The position numbers and the translations under genes are program-made. Below the pieces are notes generated by a model. That model did not search any database. It was not told the origin of the DNA and was given only the letters and a program-made list of their open reading frames with translations. From positions 34,758-98,757 of the forward strand of contig JANYDM010000086.1 in the NCBI GenBank assembly GCA_025363575.1: a DNA stretch of 64,000 nt, given 5' to 3'. The stretch comes from Betaproteobacteria bacterium. Its GTDB lineage: Bacteria; Pseudomonadota; Gammaproteobacteria; Burkholderiales; SG8-41. Position 1 is the first letter of the stretch. Each line of letters begins with the position of its first letter. This document shows positions 34,182 to 43,268 of this stretch, one piece after another.

Positions 34182-35588
34182 TCAAGCAATTGCCGTTTGC
34201 GCTCGCTTTGTGTCCGGCAGCAAACCTTCTTCCTTCATCGCGTGCAGCGATTTGCGCCACGCATCGACCGTAACGTCCACGTCCGCCTGTGTGTGCGCCG
34301 CGGACACCAGCCCGCCGCGCCAGCCCTTCAGGTCGACACCATTGTTGAGCATCGCGATGCGCAGCTTGCCGAGCATGGCTTCGTCGCGGCCTTTCATCGA
34401 ATCCACGGTTAGCGTGCTTGCATCGAACGTAGTCGCATTGATCGCATGGCCCTGCGGGTTTGAATAAATGTTGAAGAACGAATGTACGCCGTAGACGGCC
34501 CACGGCACGCCTTCCTGCACGAGGACTTCGTTCATGCCTTTGCGCAGTACTGCTGCGGTCGCGGACGCTTTTTCGCACGCGTCGGTGTCGCGAATGATGT
34601 TGAGCGTCGCAATGCCCGCCACAGCGCTGAACGGATGCGCATTGTGCGTGCCGTGATGATTGATGTGCTCGCGCCCCGCCGCGTGCGCGGCCTCGTGGTC
34701 GAGCCAGTCGAGTATGTCCTTCGAACCGCCGATGGCACCGCCCGGCATGCCGCCGGCGAGTATCTTCGCCATTGTCGTCAGATCAGGCGCCACGCCATAA
34801 AAGGCCTGCGCGCCACCGGGCGCAACACGAAAGCCCGTCACCACTTCGTCGAAAATCAGCAGCACGCCGTGCTTCCTGGTGATCTCGCGCAAGGCGCCCA
34901 GCACTTCCGGCGGCGTCGGGACAATGCCGGAGCTGCTACCGACGGGTTCCAGCATCACGGCAGCGAAGTCTTTGCTCGCAAGAACTCTCTCGACCGCAGC
35001 GACGTCGTTCGGCGAAACCAGCGTGGTGTTGCCTGCAACCTCGCTCAGCACGCCGGCGTTGGCGGAACCGTCGAAGTGGTCGTGCACGCCGCCGGCCACT
35101 TGATCATGCCAGCCGTGGAAATGCGTGAGAAAGCGCACGATGCGGCGCTTGCCCGTCGCCGCGCGCGCAAGGCGCAGCGCGAGCTGCGTCGCTTCAGTGC
35201 CTGACGAGGTAAATCGCACGCGCTCGGCCGACGGCACCATTTGCTGAATCAGGCCCGCCCACTCGACTTCGAGCGCATTGGCGGCGGCGAGATGCATGCC
35301 CTTGCCGAGCTGCTTCCGGAGTGCCGCCAGCACCTCCGGATGCTGATGCCCGAGCAGCAGGGAGCCGTGGCCGCCGTAGTAATCGACGTACTCGTTGCCG
35401 TCGACATCCCACTTGCGCGATCCTTGCGCGCGGTCGCCGTAGATGCCGTACGGCGACATGCGCCGCGAATCGTGCACGATGCCACCGGGCAGCACATCGC
35501 GCGCCTTGCGGTTCAATTCGGCTGCGCGCGGCGTGCGCGCGCGATAAGTCGCGAGGATTTTCGATTCGCCTGCGTTACCGTCTGCCAT
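34182..35588 (-). CDS. Class III aminotransferase, glutamate-1-semialdehyde aminomutase-like
   Basis: A 468-residue PLP enzyme. The cofactor lysine lies in TMAKILAGGMPGGAIGG, and the PLP phosphate and ring contacts in FTSSGTEATQLALRLARAAT and LIFDEVVTGFRVAPGGAQ. The N-terminal YVDYYGGHGSLLLGHQHPEV is typical of HemL-like aminomutases. True HemL rearranges glutamate-1-semialdehyde to 5-aminolevulinate; the longer sequence and catabolic neighbours suggest a paralogue acting on another amino acid. The ATG at 35588 is preferred to the TTG 18 bases upstream because GGTGG lies five bases before it. It is separated from the HigA gene by 76 bases. Confidence 0.88.
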   Translation of the reverse strand: MADGNAGESKILATYRARTPRAAELNRKARDVLPGGIVHDSRRMSPYGIYGDRAQGSRKWDVDGNEYVDYYGGHGSLLLGHQHPEVLAALRKQLGKGMHLAAANALEVEWAGLIQQMVPSAERVRFTSSGTEATQLALRLARAATGKRRIVRFLTHFHGWHDQVAGGVHDHFDGSANAGVLSEVAGNTTLVSPNDVAAVERVLASKDFAAVMLEPVGSSSGIVPTPPEVLGALREITRKHGVLLIFDEVVTGFRVAPGGAQAFYGVAPDLTTMAKILAGGMPGGAIGGSKDILDWLDHEAAHAAGREHINHHGTHNAHPFSAVAGIATLNIIRDTDACEKASATAAVLRKGMNEVLVQEGVPWAVYGVHSFFNIYSNPQGHAINATTFDASTLTVDSMKGRDEAMLGKLRIAMLNNGVDLKGWRGGLVSAAHTQADVDVTVDAWRKSLHAMKEEGLLPDTKRAQTAIA

Positions 35589-35664
35589 AAATCCACCTTC
35601 AGTCAAATTTGAGTCGTGTTGTGATGCTTACAATCGAGAACCGCACCTTCTCCCGTCGACCGGA

Positions 35665-35961
35665 TCAAGCGTGCGCTAACGGCCGCACGCCTCGCAATTG
35701 CGCGCCAATCGCCCGCTGTGCAGTCTTAAGATCGTATGCTGCCTGCAGGTTCAGCCAGTATTGCGGCGACTGCTTGAATGCGCGCCCGAACAGCAAGGCG
35801 AGCTCGGCGGTCACAGGACGCGAGCCATTGACGACGTGCGAAACCCGCATCGCCGACACGCCGATGGCACGTGCGAATTGGGCCTGGCTCAGGCTCAGCT
35901 CCTCCAATGCTTCCTTCAAAAATTCCCCCGGATGGATCGGGGACAAACCGTTGATGGTCAT
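35665..35961 (-). CDS. higA: HigA-family antitoxin
   Basis: A 98-residue helix-turn-helix protein. It begins INGLSPIHPGEFLKEALEEL, and the DNA-binding unit LSQAQFARAIGVSAMRVSHV follows, a pattern specific to HigA/VapI addiction-module antitoxins. GAGGAAAAC precedes the start at 35961. It lies 12 bases downstream of the toxin gene, so toxin precedes antitoxin, the usual order for HigBA. It should neutralise HigB and, with it, repress the shared promoter at the operator described at 36263-36287. Confidence 0.93.
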   Translation of the reverse strand: MTINGLSPIHPGEFLKEALEELSLSQAQFARAIGVSAMRVSHVVNGSRPVTAELALLFGRAFKQSPQYWLNLQAAYDLKTAQRAIGAQLRGVRPLAHA

Positions 35962-35973
35962 ATCATGTTTTCC

Positions 35974-36255
35974 TCAGTGATAGTCGACGATTTCGATATC
36001 AAGCGCATCGCCGTCTGCAAAACGGAAGCAGAGACGCCATTGATTGTCGATACGAATGCTCCATTGACCTTTGCGATCGCCCTTCAAAGCTTCAAGTCTG
36101 TTAGACGGCGGAAATCGAAGATCTTCGACTGAAATTGCTGCATTGAGCTGCGTCAGGCGCATCACCGCCCGCTTAAGAATTTCCGTTGGCAATCGACGCG
36201 ATTTGCCCGTGGTGAATAACCGCTCCGTCTCGTCACTGGCAAACGAACGTATCAT
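35974..36255 (-). CDS. higB: HigB toxin, RelE/ParE-superfamily mRNA endonuclease
   Basis: A 93-residue basic protein. It starts MIRSFASDETERLFTTGKSR and contains LEALKGDRKGQWSIRIDNQW and RLCFRF, the core strands of HigB toxins. HigB cleaves mRNA in the translating ribosome and slows growth unless bound by HigA. The gene comes first in the pair. No strong ribosome-binding sequence precedes the ATG. The neighbouring operator supports autoregulation. The pair stands between metabolic genes, so it may have entered by horizontal transfer. Confidence 0.93.
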   Translation of the reverse strand: MIRSFASDETERLFTTGKSRRLPTEILKRAVMRLTQLNAAISVEDLRFPPSNRLEALKGDRKGQWSIRIDNQWRLCFRFADGDALDIEIVDYH

Positions 36256-36262
36256 TCGCGCA

Positions 36263-36287
36263 TATCGTAAACAATATGTTTATGATA
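36263..36287. promoter_or_regulatory. HigBA operator (11-bp inverted repeat)
   Basis: TATCGTAAACA (36263-36273) and TGTTTATGATA (36277-36287) form inverted arms with one mismatch and a three-base spacer. The centre lies about 20 bases upstream of the higB ATG, where HigA or the HigBA complex would block transcription. Confidence 0.75.
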
Positions 36288-36338
36288 GTCAAGGGCCATC
36301 GATCCAAGCGATAGCGGATTCTCGCCGATTGCGAGCCC

Positions 36339-37310
36339 TTACTCCGCCTTGATGCCCGCCTCGTTTACGAGCTTGCGCCACTTCGCGATATCCGCCTTGA
36401 TGAACGCGCCAAATTCCTGCGGCGTGCTGGCGACGATTTCCGCGCCGAGCACGACCAGGCGTTCTTTCACTTCGGGCTGCGCGAGCACTTTGCGGATTTC
36501 GGCATTGAGCCGGTCAACGTGCGCGCCGCTGGTACCCGCGGGCGCGACGACGCCGTACCACTCGCTGACCGCATAGCCGTTCAACCCCGACTCCGCCACC
36601 GTCGGCAGGTCGGGCAATGCGGGCGAGCGCTTCGCACCCATGACTGCGAGCGCACGCAGCTTGCCGGCCTGCACCTGCGTCAATACCGTCGGCGCGCTGA
36701 CGAACATGAGTTGCGTCTCGCCCGACAGCAATCCGGTCGCCGCGGGCGCGGCACCTTTATAGTTGATCGCTGCGATACTCACTTGCGCCATCGCCTTGAA
36801 TTGCTCGAGACCAAGATGGGTCGGCGTGCCGGCGCCTGCGATCGACGCATTGAGCTTGCCCGGCGACGCTTTTGCGAGCGCGATAAGATCGCCCACCGAT
36901 TTCGCGGGCAGCGCAGGATGCACGGCCAGAATGTAAAGTCCGTTGACCGCGAGTATTACCGGCGCGAGATCGCGCATCGCGTCAAACGGCAGTTTCGCGA
37001 ACAGCGCCGGGTTCACTGCGAGATTGCTGGTCGGAAAACCGAACGTATAGCCGTCGGGCGTCGCCTTCGCGACCATGTCCATGCCGATGATAGTGCTGGC
37101 GCCGCCGCGATTGTCCACGATCACCTGCTGGCCCATCTGATCACCGACTTTTTGAAATATCACGCGCGCAATCACATCGGCGCCGCCGCCCGGCGGCCAC
37201 GGCACGATGAGACGCAGCGGACGCGCCGGATAGTCCTGCGCGGAAACTTGTCCCGTCAGCAACAGTGCCAACAGCGCGCTTACACCACCCGGATTGGGCC
37301 TGCACCTCAC
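36339..37310 (-). CDS. Tripartite tricarboxylate transporter substrate-binding protein (Bug/TctC)
   Basis: A 323-residue receptor with a GTG start at 37310 and a short signal peptide cut near GQVSAQ. The mature protein shows YPARPLRLIVPWPPGGGADV, ATPDGYTFGFPTSNLAVNPA, the altered INYKGAAPAATGLLSGETQ (INYKG in place of VPYKG), and PTVAESGLNGYAVSEWYGVV. It is transcribed away from the receptor at 37409 from a 98-base intergenic region. It ends just beyond the HigBA operator. The ligand is unknown. Confidence 0.92.
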   Translation of the reverse strand: MRCRPNPGGVSALLALLLTGQVSAQDYPARPLRLIVPWPPGGGADVIARVIFQKVGDQMGQQVIVDNRGGASTIIGMDMVAKATPDGYTFGFPTSNLAVNPALFAKLPFDAMRDLAPVILAVNGLYILAVHPALPAKSVGDLIALAKASPGKLNASIAGAGTPTHLGLEQFKAMAQVSIAAINYKGAAPAATGLLSGETQLMFVSAPTVLTQVQAGKLRALAVMGAKRSPALPDLPTVAESGLNGYAVSEWYGVVAPAGTSGAHVDRLNAEIRKVLAQPEVKERLVVLGAEIVASTPQEFGAFIKADIAKWRKLVNEAGIKAE

Positions 37311-37408
37311 GCGTTCCCCCTCGGCGCCTTATAATGGATGCCCTGCTTTGCGGCGGTCAGTATACGCTCCCCGCCTCGCATCAAAAATCCGCGCCTCGGA
37401 GGAACTTC

Positions 37409-38389
37409 ATGCACTTTGCCGCTCGCCTCAGTCGCGTTACCGCCGTCGTCCTCGTCACCGGCTTCGCCGTATCGCACGTTGCCGCGAGCGAATATCCGGC
37501 GAAGCCAATCCGCATCATTGCGCAATTTACCGCGGGCTCGTCGACCGACATCCTCGCGCGCATCGTCGCGCAGAAAATGGGGCAGGAGTGGAACCAGCAG
37601 GTCGTCGTCGACAACCGGCCCGGAGCGGGCGGCGTGCTGGGCACCGAGATGGGAGCCAAAGCGCCGCCCGACGGCTATACGCTGACCATGGCAGTGTCCT
37701 CCGCTTTCGGCATCAATCCGACTTTGTATCCGAATACGAGCTACAACGTGCTGCGCGACTTCGCGCCGATCTCCAACCTCGGTCTCACGCCGCAGACGCT
37801 CGTGACAAATCCCGCGGGCGCGTTCAAGAGTGTGAAGGATTTCGTCGCCGCGGCGAAGGACAAACCCGGGCAGATCGGCTATGCATCGCTCGGCAATGGC
37901 TCGACCAGTCATCTGACGATGGAAATGTTCCGGTTTGCCGCCGACATCAAACTCAATCACGTACCGTTCAAAGGCAGCGCGGAGGCACATACGCAAATCA
38001 TTGGCGGCCAGATCCCGGTCATGTTCGACGCGATCCCGGCGACACTGCCGCACATCAAATCGGGGCGATTGCGCGGACTCGGCATCGCGACGCTTGCGCG
38101 CTCGCAGTTCCTGCCAGACCTGCCGACCATCGCGGAGTCCGGCTATGCAGGTTTCGAAGCCGTCGGCTGGATTGGTATCGCGGCGCCGGCGAAAACGCCC
38201 ACTGCCATACTCGATAAACTGAATGCCGAAATGATGAAGATCATCAAGGAACCCGACGTGAAAGAACGCCTCGCGACTCTCGCGTTCACGCCTGTGGGCG
38301 ACACGCGGGCGCAATTCGCGGCTTTCATGAAATCCGAAATTGCCAAATGGGGCAAAGCCGTGAAGGAATCCGGCGCCAAAGCGGATTGA
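37409..38389 (+). CDS. Tripartite tricarboxylate transporter substrate-binding protein (Bug/TctC)
   Basis: A 326-residue receptor. The ATG at 37409 has CGGAGGA a few bases before it, and a signal peptide follows, cut near HVAASEYP. The mature part has PIRIIAQFTAGSSTDILARI, PPDGYTLTMAVSSAFGINPT, HVPFKGSAEAHTQIIGGQIP and PTIAESGYAGFEAVGWIGIA. Its stop lies six bases before the MmgE/PrpD gene, so uptake and dehydration of the same acid are likely linked. A longer reading frame upstream has no supporting ribosome-binding site. Confidence 0.93.
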   Translation: MHFAARLSRVTAVVLVTGFAVSHVAASEYPAKPIRIIAQFTAGSSTDILARIVAQKMGQEWNQQVVVDNRPGAGGVLGTEMGAKAPPDGYTLTMAVSSAFGINPTLYPNTSYNVLRDFAPISNLGLTPQTLVTNPAGAFKSVKDFVAAAKDKPGQIGYASLGNGSTSHLTMEMFRFAADIKLNHVPFKGSAEAHTQIIGGQIPVMFDAIPATLPHIKSGRLRGLGIATLARSQFLPDLPTIAESGYAGFEAVGWIGIAAPAKTPTAILDKLNAEMMKIIKEPDVKERLATLAFTPVGDTRAQFAAFMKSEIAKWGKAVKESGAKAD

Positions 38390-38394
38390 CCACC

Positions 38395-39759
38395 ATGACA
38401 CAAACAACCATCACCGCCGCACTCGTCGAAAAAGTCCTCGCGCTCGACTATGCGTCGCTGCCGCCGGAAGCGATCGACATGGCCAAGTCCGTCACGCTCG
38501 ACGGCCTGGCGGTCATGCTCGCGGGCGCGGACGAGCCGCTCGGGGTCGGCCGCATATCCATCGATTACGTGCGCGAAATGGGCGGCACGCCTCAGTCGAG
38601 TGTAATCGCCGGCGGCTTCAAGACGTCGATGGTCAACGCGGCATACGCGAACGGCACGATGGCGCATGCGCTCGATTTCGACAACACCTGGTATCCGCTC
38701 AATCATCCGACATCGCCGACGCTGCCGGCGATTCTCGCGATCGCGGAGCACTATAAGCTTTCCGGCAGGAAAATAATCACGGCGATTGCCGCTGCATTCG
38801 AAGTACAGGGCAGGCTGCGGCTTGCGGCAACCGGCCTGATCACCGGCCAGGGCTTTCACAAGCCGGGCACTACCGGCACGTTTGGCGCAGTGACTGCGGC
38901 GGCGAAACTGCTGGACCTCGACCAGCAGCAGACGCTGATGGCGTTCGGCCTGGCCGGCTCGCGCGCGGGCAGCCTCTCGATCAACACCGGTACCATGACG
39001 AAGTCGTCGCACTCCGGCCATGCGGCGCGCATGGGCGTCGAATGCGGCGTGTTGGCGAAAATGGGTTGGACCGCGAGCGCGGATGTCTTCGGCCCGAAAG
39101 GTTTTTTCGACACGTTCTTCCACGGCGATGCGAAACCTGAATTGCTGACCGAAGGATTCGCCGCGCCTTTGCGCATGGTGAAGCCCGGCGTCGGCTTCAA
39201 GAAGCATCCGAGCAATTACTTCACCCACCGGCCGATAGATGCGGCGCTCGCGCTGCGCGAAGAATTCAGCATCAAGGCTGACGAAATCGTTGACGTTGAA
39301 GTCGTGTTCCCCCGCTTCGATTATGTGAACCGTCCGCAGCCCGCGACCGGCCTCGACGGCAAGTTCAGCGTGCAGTACGCGACACTGGTCGCGCTGCTCG
39401 ACGGCGAGATCACCATCGACTCGTTCACCAATGAGCGGCGTTTCGCGCCCGATGTCGCCGCTTTGCTGCCGAACGTCAAGCTCACCGTCGACGACGCCAT
39501 CCCGACCGACTTCGACCGCATGCACGCGATCGTCAATGTACGGCTCAAGGATGGTCAACAACTCTCTAAACGCGTCGACAAGCTCTCGGGCTGGATCGGC
39601 CTGCCACTGACCCGCGAACAAAGACTCAAGAAATTTTTCGGTTGCGCGCGGCGCACGCTCGACGATGCGAAAGCGCAGCGCGTGCTGGCGCTCGTCGAGC
39701 AGCTCGAAACGCTCGCCGACGCGACCGAAATCATGGACATCGTGCGCTGCGAGCGCTGA
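38395..39759 (+). CDS. MmgE/PrpD-family protein (2-methylcitrate dehydratase-like)
   Basis: A 454-residue protein of the MmgE/PrpD family. It opens ALDYASLPPEAIDMAKSVTL, and DGLAVMLAG follows, then NAAYANGTMAHALDFDNTW with the family's His-Asp cluster, and SLSINTGTMTKSSHSGHAAR. Members dehydrate 2-methylcitrate or isomerise related acids such as itaconate, or act on aconitate. Preceding it by six bases is a TTT receptor, and after 20 bases comes the DRE-TIM-like lyase. The trio looks like one operon for an acid of the citrate or methylcitrate type. The reaction cannot be fixed by sequence alone. Confidence 0.9.
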   Translation: MTQTTITAALVEKVLALDYASLPPEAIDMAKSVTLDGLAVMLAGADEPLGVGRISIDYVREMGGTPQSSVIAGGFKTSMVNAAYANGTMAHALDFDNTWYPLNHPTSPTLPAILAIAEHYKLSGRKIITAIAAAFEVQGRLRLAATGLITGQGFHKPGTTGTFGAVTAAAKLLDLDQQQTLMAFGLAGSRAGSLSINTGTMTKSSHSGHAARMGVECGVLAKMGWTASADVFGPKGFFDTFFHGDAKPELLTEGFAAPLRMVKPGVGFKKHPSNYFTHRPIDAALALREEFSIKADEIVDVEVVFPRFDYVNRPQPATGLDGKFSVQYATLVALLDGEITIDSFTNERRFAPDVAALLPNVKLTVDDAIPTDFDRMHAIVNVRLKDGQQLSKRVDKLSGWIGLPLTREQRLKKFFGCARRTLDDAKAQRVLALVEQLETLADATEIMDIVRCER

Positions 39760-39779
39760 CACTTTTCACGGAATAACGA

Positions 39780-41102
39780 ATGGCACAAAAACCGATAGCA
39801 CCCGCCGGCAATGGCGACAAGCCCTGGTACCAGCCGGGCAAATGGCTCGCCAATCCGGCGTACTGGGACGACGAGTCCAAAAAAGCGAGAGCCGCCGCGC
39901 CGCCGGCTATTAAATTCATCGACTGCACAATCAGCGAAGGCGACGACTGCGTCGGCCATCAGCTGAACTGGAATACGCGGCTCGGCGTCATCGAGCGCCT
40001 CGATGCGATAGGCGTGGGCGAAATTACTTTGCCGAGTCATGCGACGTTCAGCGAAGAGCGCGACATGGTCAAGGCCTGCCGCCGCCTGGGCGTGCGCACG
40101 CGGCTCGTCGCCAAAGGGCCGGGCGTGAAACCGCCGCTCAAAGGCGACTGGAAAGGCGCCATCGACCGCCACATCGATCTTGGCGCCGACGTGATCAGCC
40201 CTATCGTCAAATGGGACTACGCCGACACTCTGTCTGATTTCGCGGGCGAACTCACCAAGCAGATGGTCGTCGATGCGATCACCGAAAGCGTCGCCTATAT
40301 GAAACGGCAAAAAGTGCGCGTCGTGCCGTGGATGGTCGACAGCATGCGCTCGCCGGTCGATACGGCATGCTTGTTCTTCAAGGCGATGGCCGACGCCGGC
40401 GCTGATGGCGTCTACGTCGTCGACAGCCGCGGCAACAGCACGCCGCTCGCAACACGGACGTTCATCGGGCGCGTGCGCGCGGCGGTCGGCGACAACTGCG
40501 ACGTGTATGTACAGCATCACAACGATCTGGGGGTCGCGACCGCCAACGCGATGGCGGCGGTCGAAGGCGGCGCCAACTGGATCGACGCGTCGGTCATCGG
40601 CATCGGCGACCGCGGCGGCTGCGTCGCGCTCGAAGAAGCGGCCGCGCTGTTCGAGATGTACGGCATCGCCACCGGCATCAAGCTCGAGAACCTGTACGAG
40701 CTGTGCCTTTACGTGCAAAAGGCCTACGGCATCAAGCTGCCGCCGTGGAAACCCATCGTCGGTGAAAACTGGAATAAGGAAGAAGGCGTCGGCCACCTCG
40801 AGGGCAGCGCGGACGCAGAATCGACCATCGGCATCGCCCCGCGCGTTGTCGGGCGCGAATTCGAGAACGTGATCGGCGGCAAAATCCTGTTCGGCCGCGA
40901 GCGCAGCAGCGCGCATACCGACGACCCGGTGTTCCTGCGCGACATCGTGCGCGATCTCGGCCTCGAAGTTTCCGAGGAGCAGTTTCAGCGCATCCTCAAT
41001 CGCGCGCGCGCCGCGGTCGCCAGCAACTATGACACGCATTACCTCACGTTTCCCGAGTTCGAAGCGATCTGCCGCGGCGTCGTGGATAGCGGACGCAGCT
41101 AA
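39780..41102 (+). CDS. DRE-TIM-type lyase/synthase-like protein with atypical active-site motif
   Basis: A 440-residue TIM-barrel protein. The second metal motif is clear: YVQHHNDLGVATANAMAAVE. The usual first motif (D-x-T-L-R-D-G) reads FIDCTISEGDD around residues 47-56: the acid residues remain, but Arg is replaced by Ser and Asp by Glu. DRE-TIM enzymes make or cleave C-C bonds next to a 2-oxoacid or CoA ester, as in isopropylmalate synthase and HMG-CoA lyase. Without the arginine the catalytic chemistry may differ, so this may be a distinct subgroup. GMGEITLPSH-like loops near residue 78 also deviate. It follows MmgE/PrpD in the same operon. Confidence 0.8.
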   Translation: MAQKPIAPAGNGDKPWYQPGKWLANPAYWDDESKKARAAAPPAIKFIDCTISEGDDCVGHQLNWNTRLGVIERLDAIGVGEITLPSHATFSEERDMVKACRRLGVRTRLVAKGPGVKPPLKGDWKGAIDRHIDLGADVISPIVKWDYADTLSDFAGELTKQMVVDAITESVAYMKRQKVRVVPWMVDSMRSPVDTACLFFKAMADAGADGVYVVDSRGNSTPLATRTFIGRVRAAVGDNCDVYVQHHNDLGVATANAMAAVEGGANWIDASVIGIGDRGGCVALEEAAALFEMYGIATGIKLENLYELCLYVQKAYGIKLPPWKPIVGENWNKEEGVGHLEGSADAESTIGIAPRVVGREFENVIGGKILFGRERSSAHTDDPVFLRDIVRDLGLEVSEEQFQRILNRARAAVASNYDTHYLTFPEFEAICRGVVDSGRS

Positions 41103-41152
41103 CTAAAGGCTCTTTGAGTTTGCACTGTCTATTCTTTTTGCCCCCGTCCTGC

Positions 41153-41252
41153 CCTTCCCCCGCTGTCGCAGGGGAAGGAACCATAAATAAAAGCTCCGCA
41201 CTGAATCCCCTCCCTCGCGCATGCAATGCGCGGTGGAGGGTTAGGGTGGGGG
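41153..41252. repeat. Two REP-like hairpins in the intergenic region
   Basis: CCTTCCCC pairs with GGGGAAGG (41153-41178, ten-base loop), and CCCTCC..GCGCAT pairs with ATGCGC..GGAGGG (41208-41239), followed by the G-rich tail GAGGGTTAGGGTGGGGG (to 41252). The tail matches the element at 22750-22767. They lie between the lyase gene and the next TTT receptor and may also act as terminators. Confidence 0.6.
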
Positions 41253-41271
41253 CAATGATCAAAGTTATGTC

Positions 41272-42240
41272 ATGAGATCGCTCGCGCCCATCGCAGGATC
41301 AATTGCTACATTCTGGATCGCCACGACGATGGCGTTCGCCGCCTACCCCGACAAGCCTATTCGCATGATCATGCCCTACCCCGCAGGCGGCAGCATCGAT
41401 AGCGCGGGGCGCGCCGTCGCGCAGAAGCTTGCCGACACGTTCGGCCAGCAAGTCGTAATCGACAACCGCACCGGCGCGGGCGGCATTATCGGCACCGAAA
41501 CAGGGGCGCATGCGGTGCCCGATGGCTATACGCTGGTGATCGGCGGCACCGGCACGCTCGCGCTGAGCCCGCATCTGCATCGCAAGCTGCCTTACGATCC
41601 GGTGCGCGATTTCGCCCCGGTGACCATGTTGATCGCCAGCCCCTATGTGATCGTCGTACACCCGTCGGTGCCGGCGAATTCGGTGAAGGAGCTCATCGCG
41701 CTCGCGAAGGCAAAACCGGGGCAGATCAATTACGCGTCGGGGGGCGCCGGCAGCGCGCCGCACTTCGCCTCGGAAATGTTCAATGCCGCGGCGGGCGTGA
41801 AGCTCAACCATGTCCCGTATAAAGGCAGCACGCCGGGCGTCATCGATCTCATCGGCGGCCAGGTGCAGGTGATGTTCACCGGCATCCCGAGCGTACTTGC
41901 GAATATCAAGAACAACCGCCTGCGCGCGATCGCGGTCACCGGCAAAACGCGTACCGCTGCGTTGCCGGACGTGCCCACCGTTACGGAATCCGGCGTGCCC
42001 GGCTACGTCGTCAGCCCGTGGTTCGGCTTGCTGGTGCCCGCGCACACGCCACCGGCCATCGTTGCGACCTTGCATCGTGAAACCGTCAAGGCGCTGCGCT
42101 CGCCGGCCTTGCTCGAGCGCTTCGCGACCGAGGGCGTCGATCCCGTCGGCGACACGCCCGAGCATTTCGCGGCGTACATCAAAGAGGAGATCGTCAAGTG
42201 GGGCAAAGTCGTCAAAGACACGGGCATGCGCGCCGAATAG
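41272..42240 (+). CDS. Tripartite tricarboxylate transporter substrate-binding protein (Bug/TctC)
   Basis: A 322-residue receptor. The signal peptide MRSLAPIAGSIATFWIATTM is cut near AFAA. The mature part has YPDKPIRMIMPYPAGGSIDS, AVPDGYTLVIGGTGTLALSP, HVPYKGSTPGVIDLIGGQVQ and PTVTESGVPGYVVSPWFGLL. Its 3' end overlaps the next receptor by 43 bases, and the strong ribosome-binding site of that gene lies inside this one. Hence the two are translated in tandem. A third pair of this kind is at 11305-13220. Confidence 0.93.
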   Translation: MRSLAPIAGSIATFWIATTMAFAAYPDKPIRMIMPYPAGGSIDSAGRAVAQKLADTFGQQVVIDNRTGAGGIIGTETGAHAVPDGYTLVIGGTGTLALSPHLHRKLPYDPVRDFAPVTMLIASPYVIVVHPSVPANSVKELIALAKAKPGQINYASGGAGSAPHFASEMFNAAAGVKLNHVPYKGSTPGVIDLIGGQVQVMFTGIPSVLANIKNNRLRAIAVTGKTRTAALPDVPTVTESGVPGYVVSPWFGLLVPAHTPPAIVATLHRETVKALRSPALLERFATEGVDPVGDTPEHFAAYIKEEIVKWGKVVKDTGMRAE

Positions 42241-43175
42241 TTCTTCTCGCGTTGTTCGCAGCTAGCGGTGCGACGCTGGCTGCGAGCGCCGCGTATCCAT
42301 CGCGCCCGATTCGCATGATCGTACCGAATGCGACGGGCGCCACTTCCGATGTACTGGGACGCATCGTCGCGACGCAGCTGAGCGCCGAATTCGGCCAGCA
42401 GGTCATCGTCGACAACCGCCCCGGCGCGGGGAGTGTTATCGGTACCGATCTGGTGGCCAAAGCAGCGCCCGATGGCTATACGCTTGTCGTGATTTACACC
42501 TCGCATACAACCAACGCGAGCCTGCAAAAGCTGCCTTACGATCCGCTTGCTGATTTCGCGCCGGTCACCATGCTCACGTCGGCCCCGCTGGTCCTCATCG
42601 TGCCAGGCGCATCGAACGTCATGAGCGTCAAGGAAATGATCGCTGCCGGCAAGACGCAATCGCTTTCATATGGATCCGCCGGCGTCGGCAGCGGCGGCCA
42701 TCTGTCGGGCGAGCTCTTCCGCACAATGACCGGCATCAACGCGATACACGTTCCATACAAAGGCGCGGCGCCCGCTTCGATCGACGTCGCCGGCGGCCAG
42801 CTCGCGTTTCAGTTCGCATCGCAAATCACCATCCAGCCGCTCGTCGCCGGCAAACGCGTGCGCATGCTCGCGGTGACAAGCACGAAACGCGCAGCCTCAC
42901 TCCCCGACGTGCCGTCGCTCGCCGAATCCGGGCTGATTGGCTACGAAGTGCTGAACTGGTTTGGCGTGGCTGCGCCCGCGCGCACGCCCGTGGCCATCGT
43001 CGACAGGCTCCATGCGAGCATCATCAAGTCGCTGGGGATTCCCGCGGTGCGCGAGAAGCTCACGAGCGAAGGTTCCGAGATCGTCGGCAATACGCCGCAG
43101 GAATTCGCAGCCTTCCTCAAACGGGACGTCGCGCGCTGGGCGCAGGTCATCAAGGCCGCCGGCGTCAAGCTTTAG
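42198..43175 (+). CDS. Tripartite tricarboxylate transporter substrate-binding protein (Bug/TctC)
   Basis: A 325-residue receptor. The GTG at 42198 is taken as start because AGAGGAG stands at 42184-42190 with an eight-base spacer, even though this places the start 43 bases inside the previous gene. The signal peptide follows as RRIVLLALFAASGATLAASA. The mature part begins YPSRPIRMIVPNATGATSDV and has AAPDGYTLVVIYTSHTTNAS, HVPYKGAAPASIDVAGGQLA and PSLAESGLIGYEVLNWFGVA. The PNATGATSD loop differs from the common PFxxGGxxD, which suggests a different ligand. Confidence 0.9.
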   Translation: MGQSRQRHGHARRIVLLALFAASGATLAASAAYPSRPIRMIVPNATGATSDVLGRIVATQLSAEFGQQVIVDNRPGAGSVIGTDLVAKAAPDGYTLVVIYTSHTTNASLQKLPYDPLADFAPVTMLTSAPLVLIVPGASNVMSVKEMIAAGKTQSLSYGSAGVGSGGHLSGELFRTMTGINAIHVPYKGAAPASIDVAGGQLAFQFASQITIQPLVAGKRVRMLAVTSTKRAASLPDVPSLAESGLIGYEVLNWFGVAAPARTPVAIVDRLHASIIKSLGIPAVREKLTSEGSEIVGNTPQEFAAFLKRDVARWAQVIKAAGVKL

Positions 43176-43268
43176 CGCGCCGCGCTGGCGCTGCGGCGCT
43201 CAGTGGGCGCGAACATTGATAGAATCACGCCTCCGCATTCGCAACCTCTTCCGCCAGGAGACGCCAAA

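Noticed and set aside
38143..41039. Long minus-strand open frames of 539 and 494 codons opposite the MmgE/PrpD and DRE-TIM-like genes
   Set aside because: The plus-strand genes have clear family motifs, and GC-rich DNA commonly produces long antisense frames. The minus frames show arginine- and histidine-rich composition without domains.
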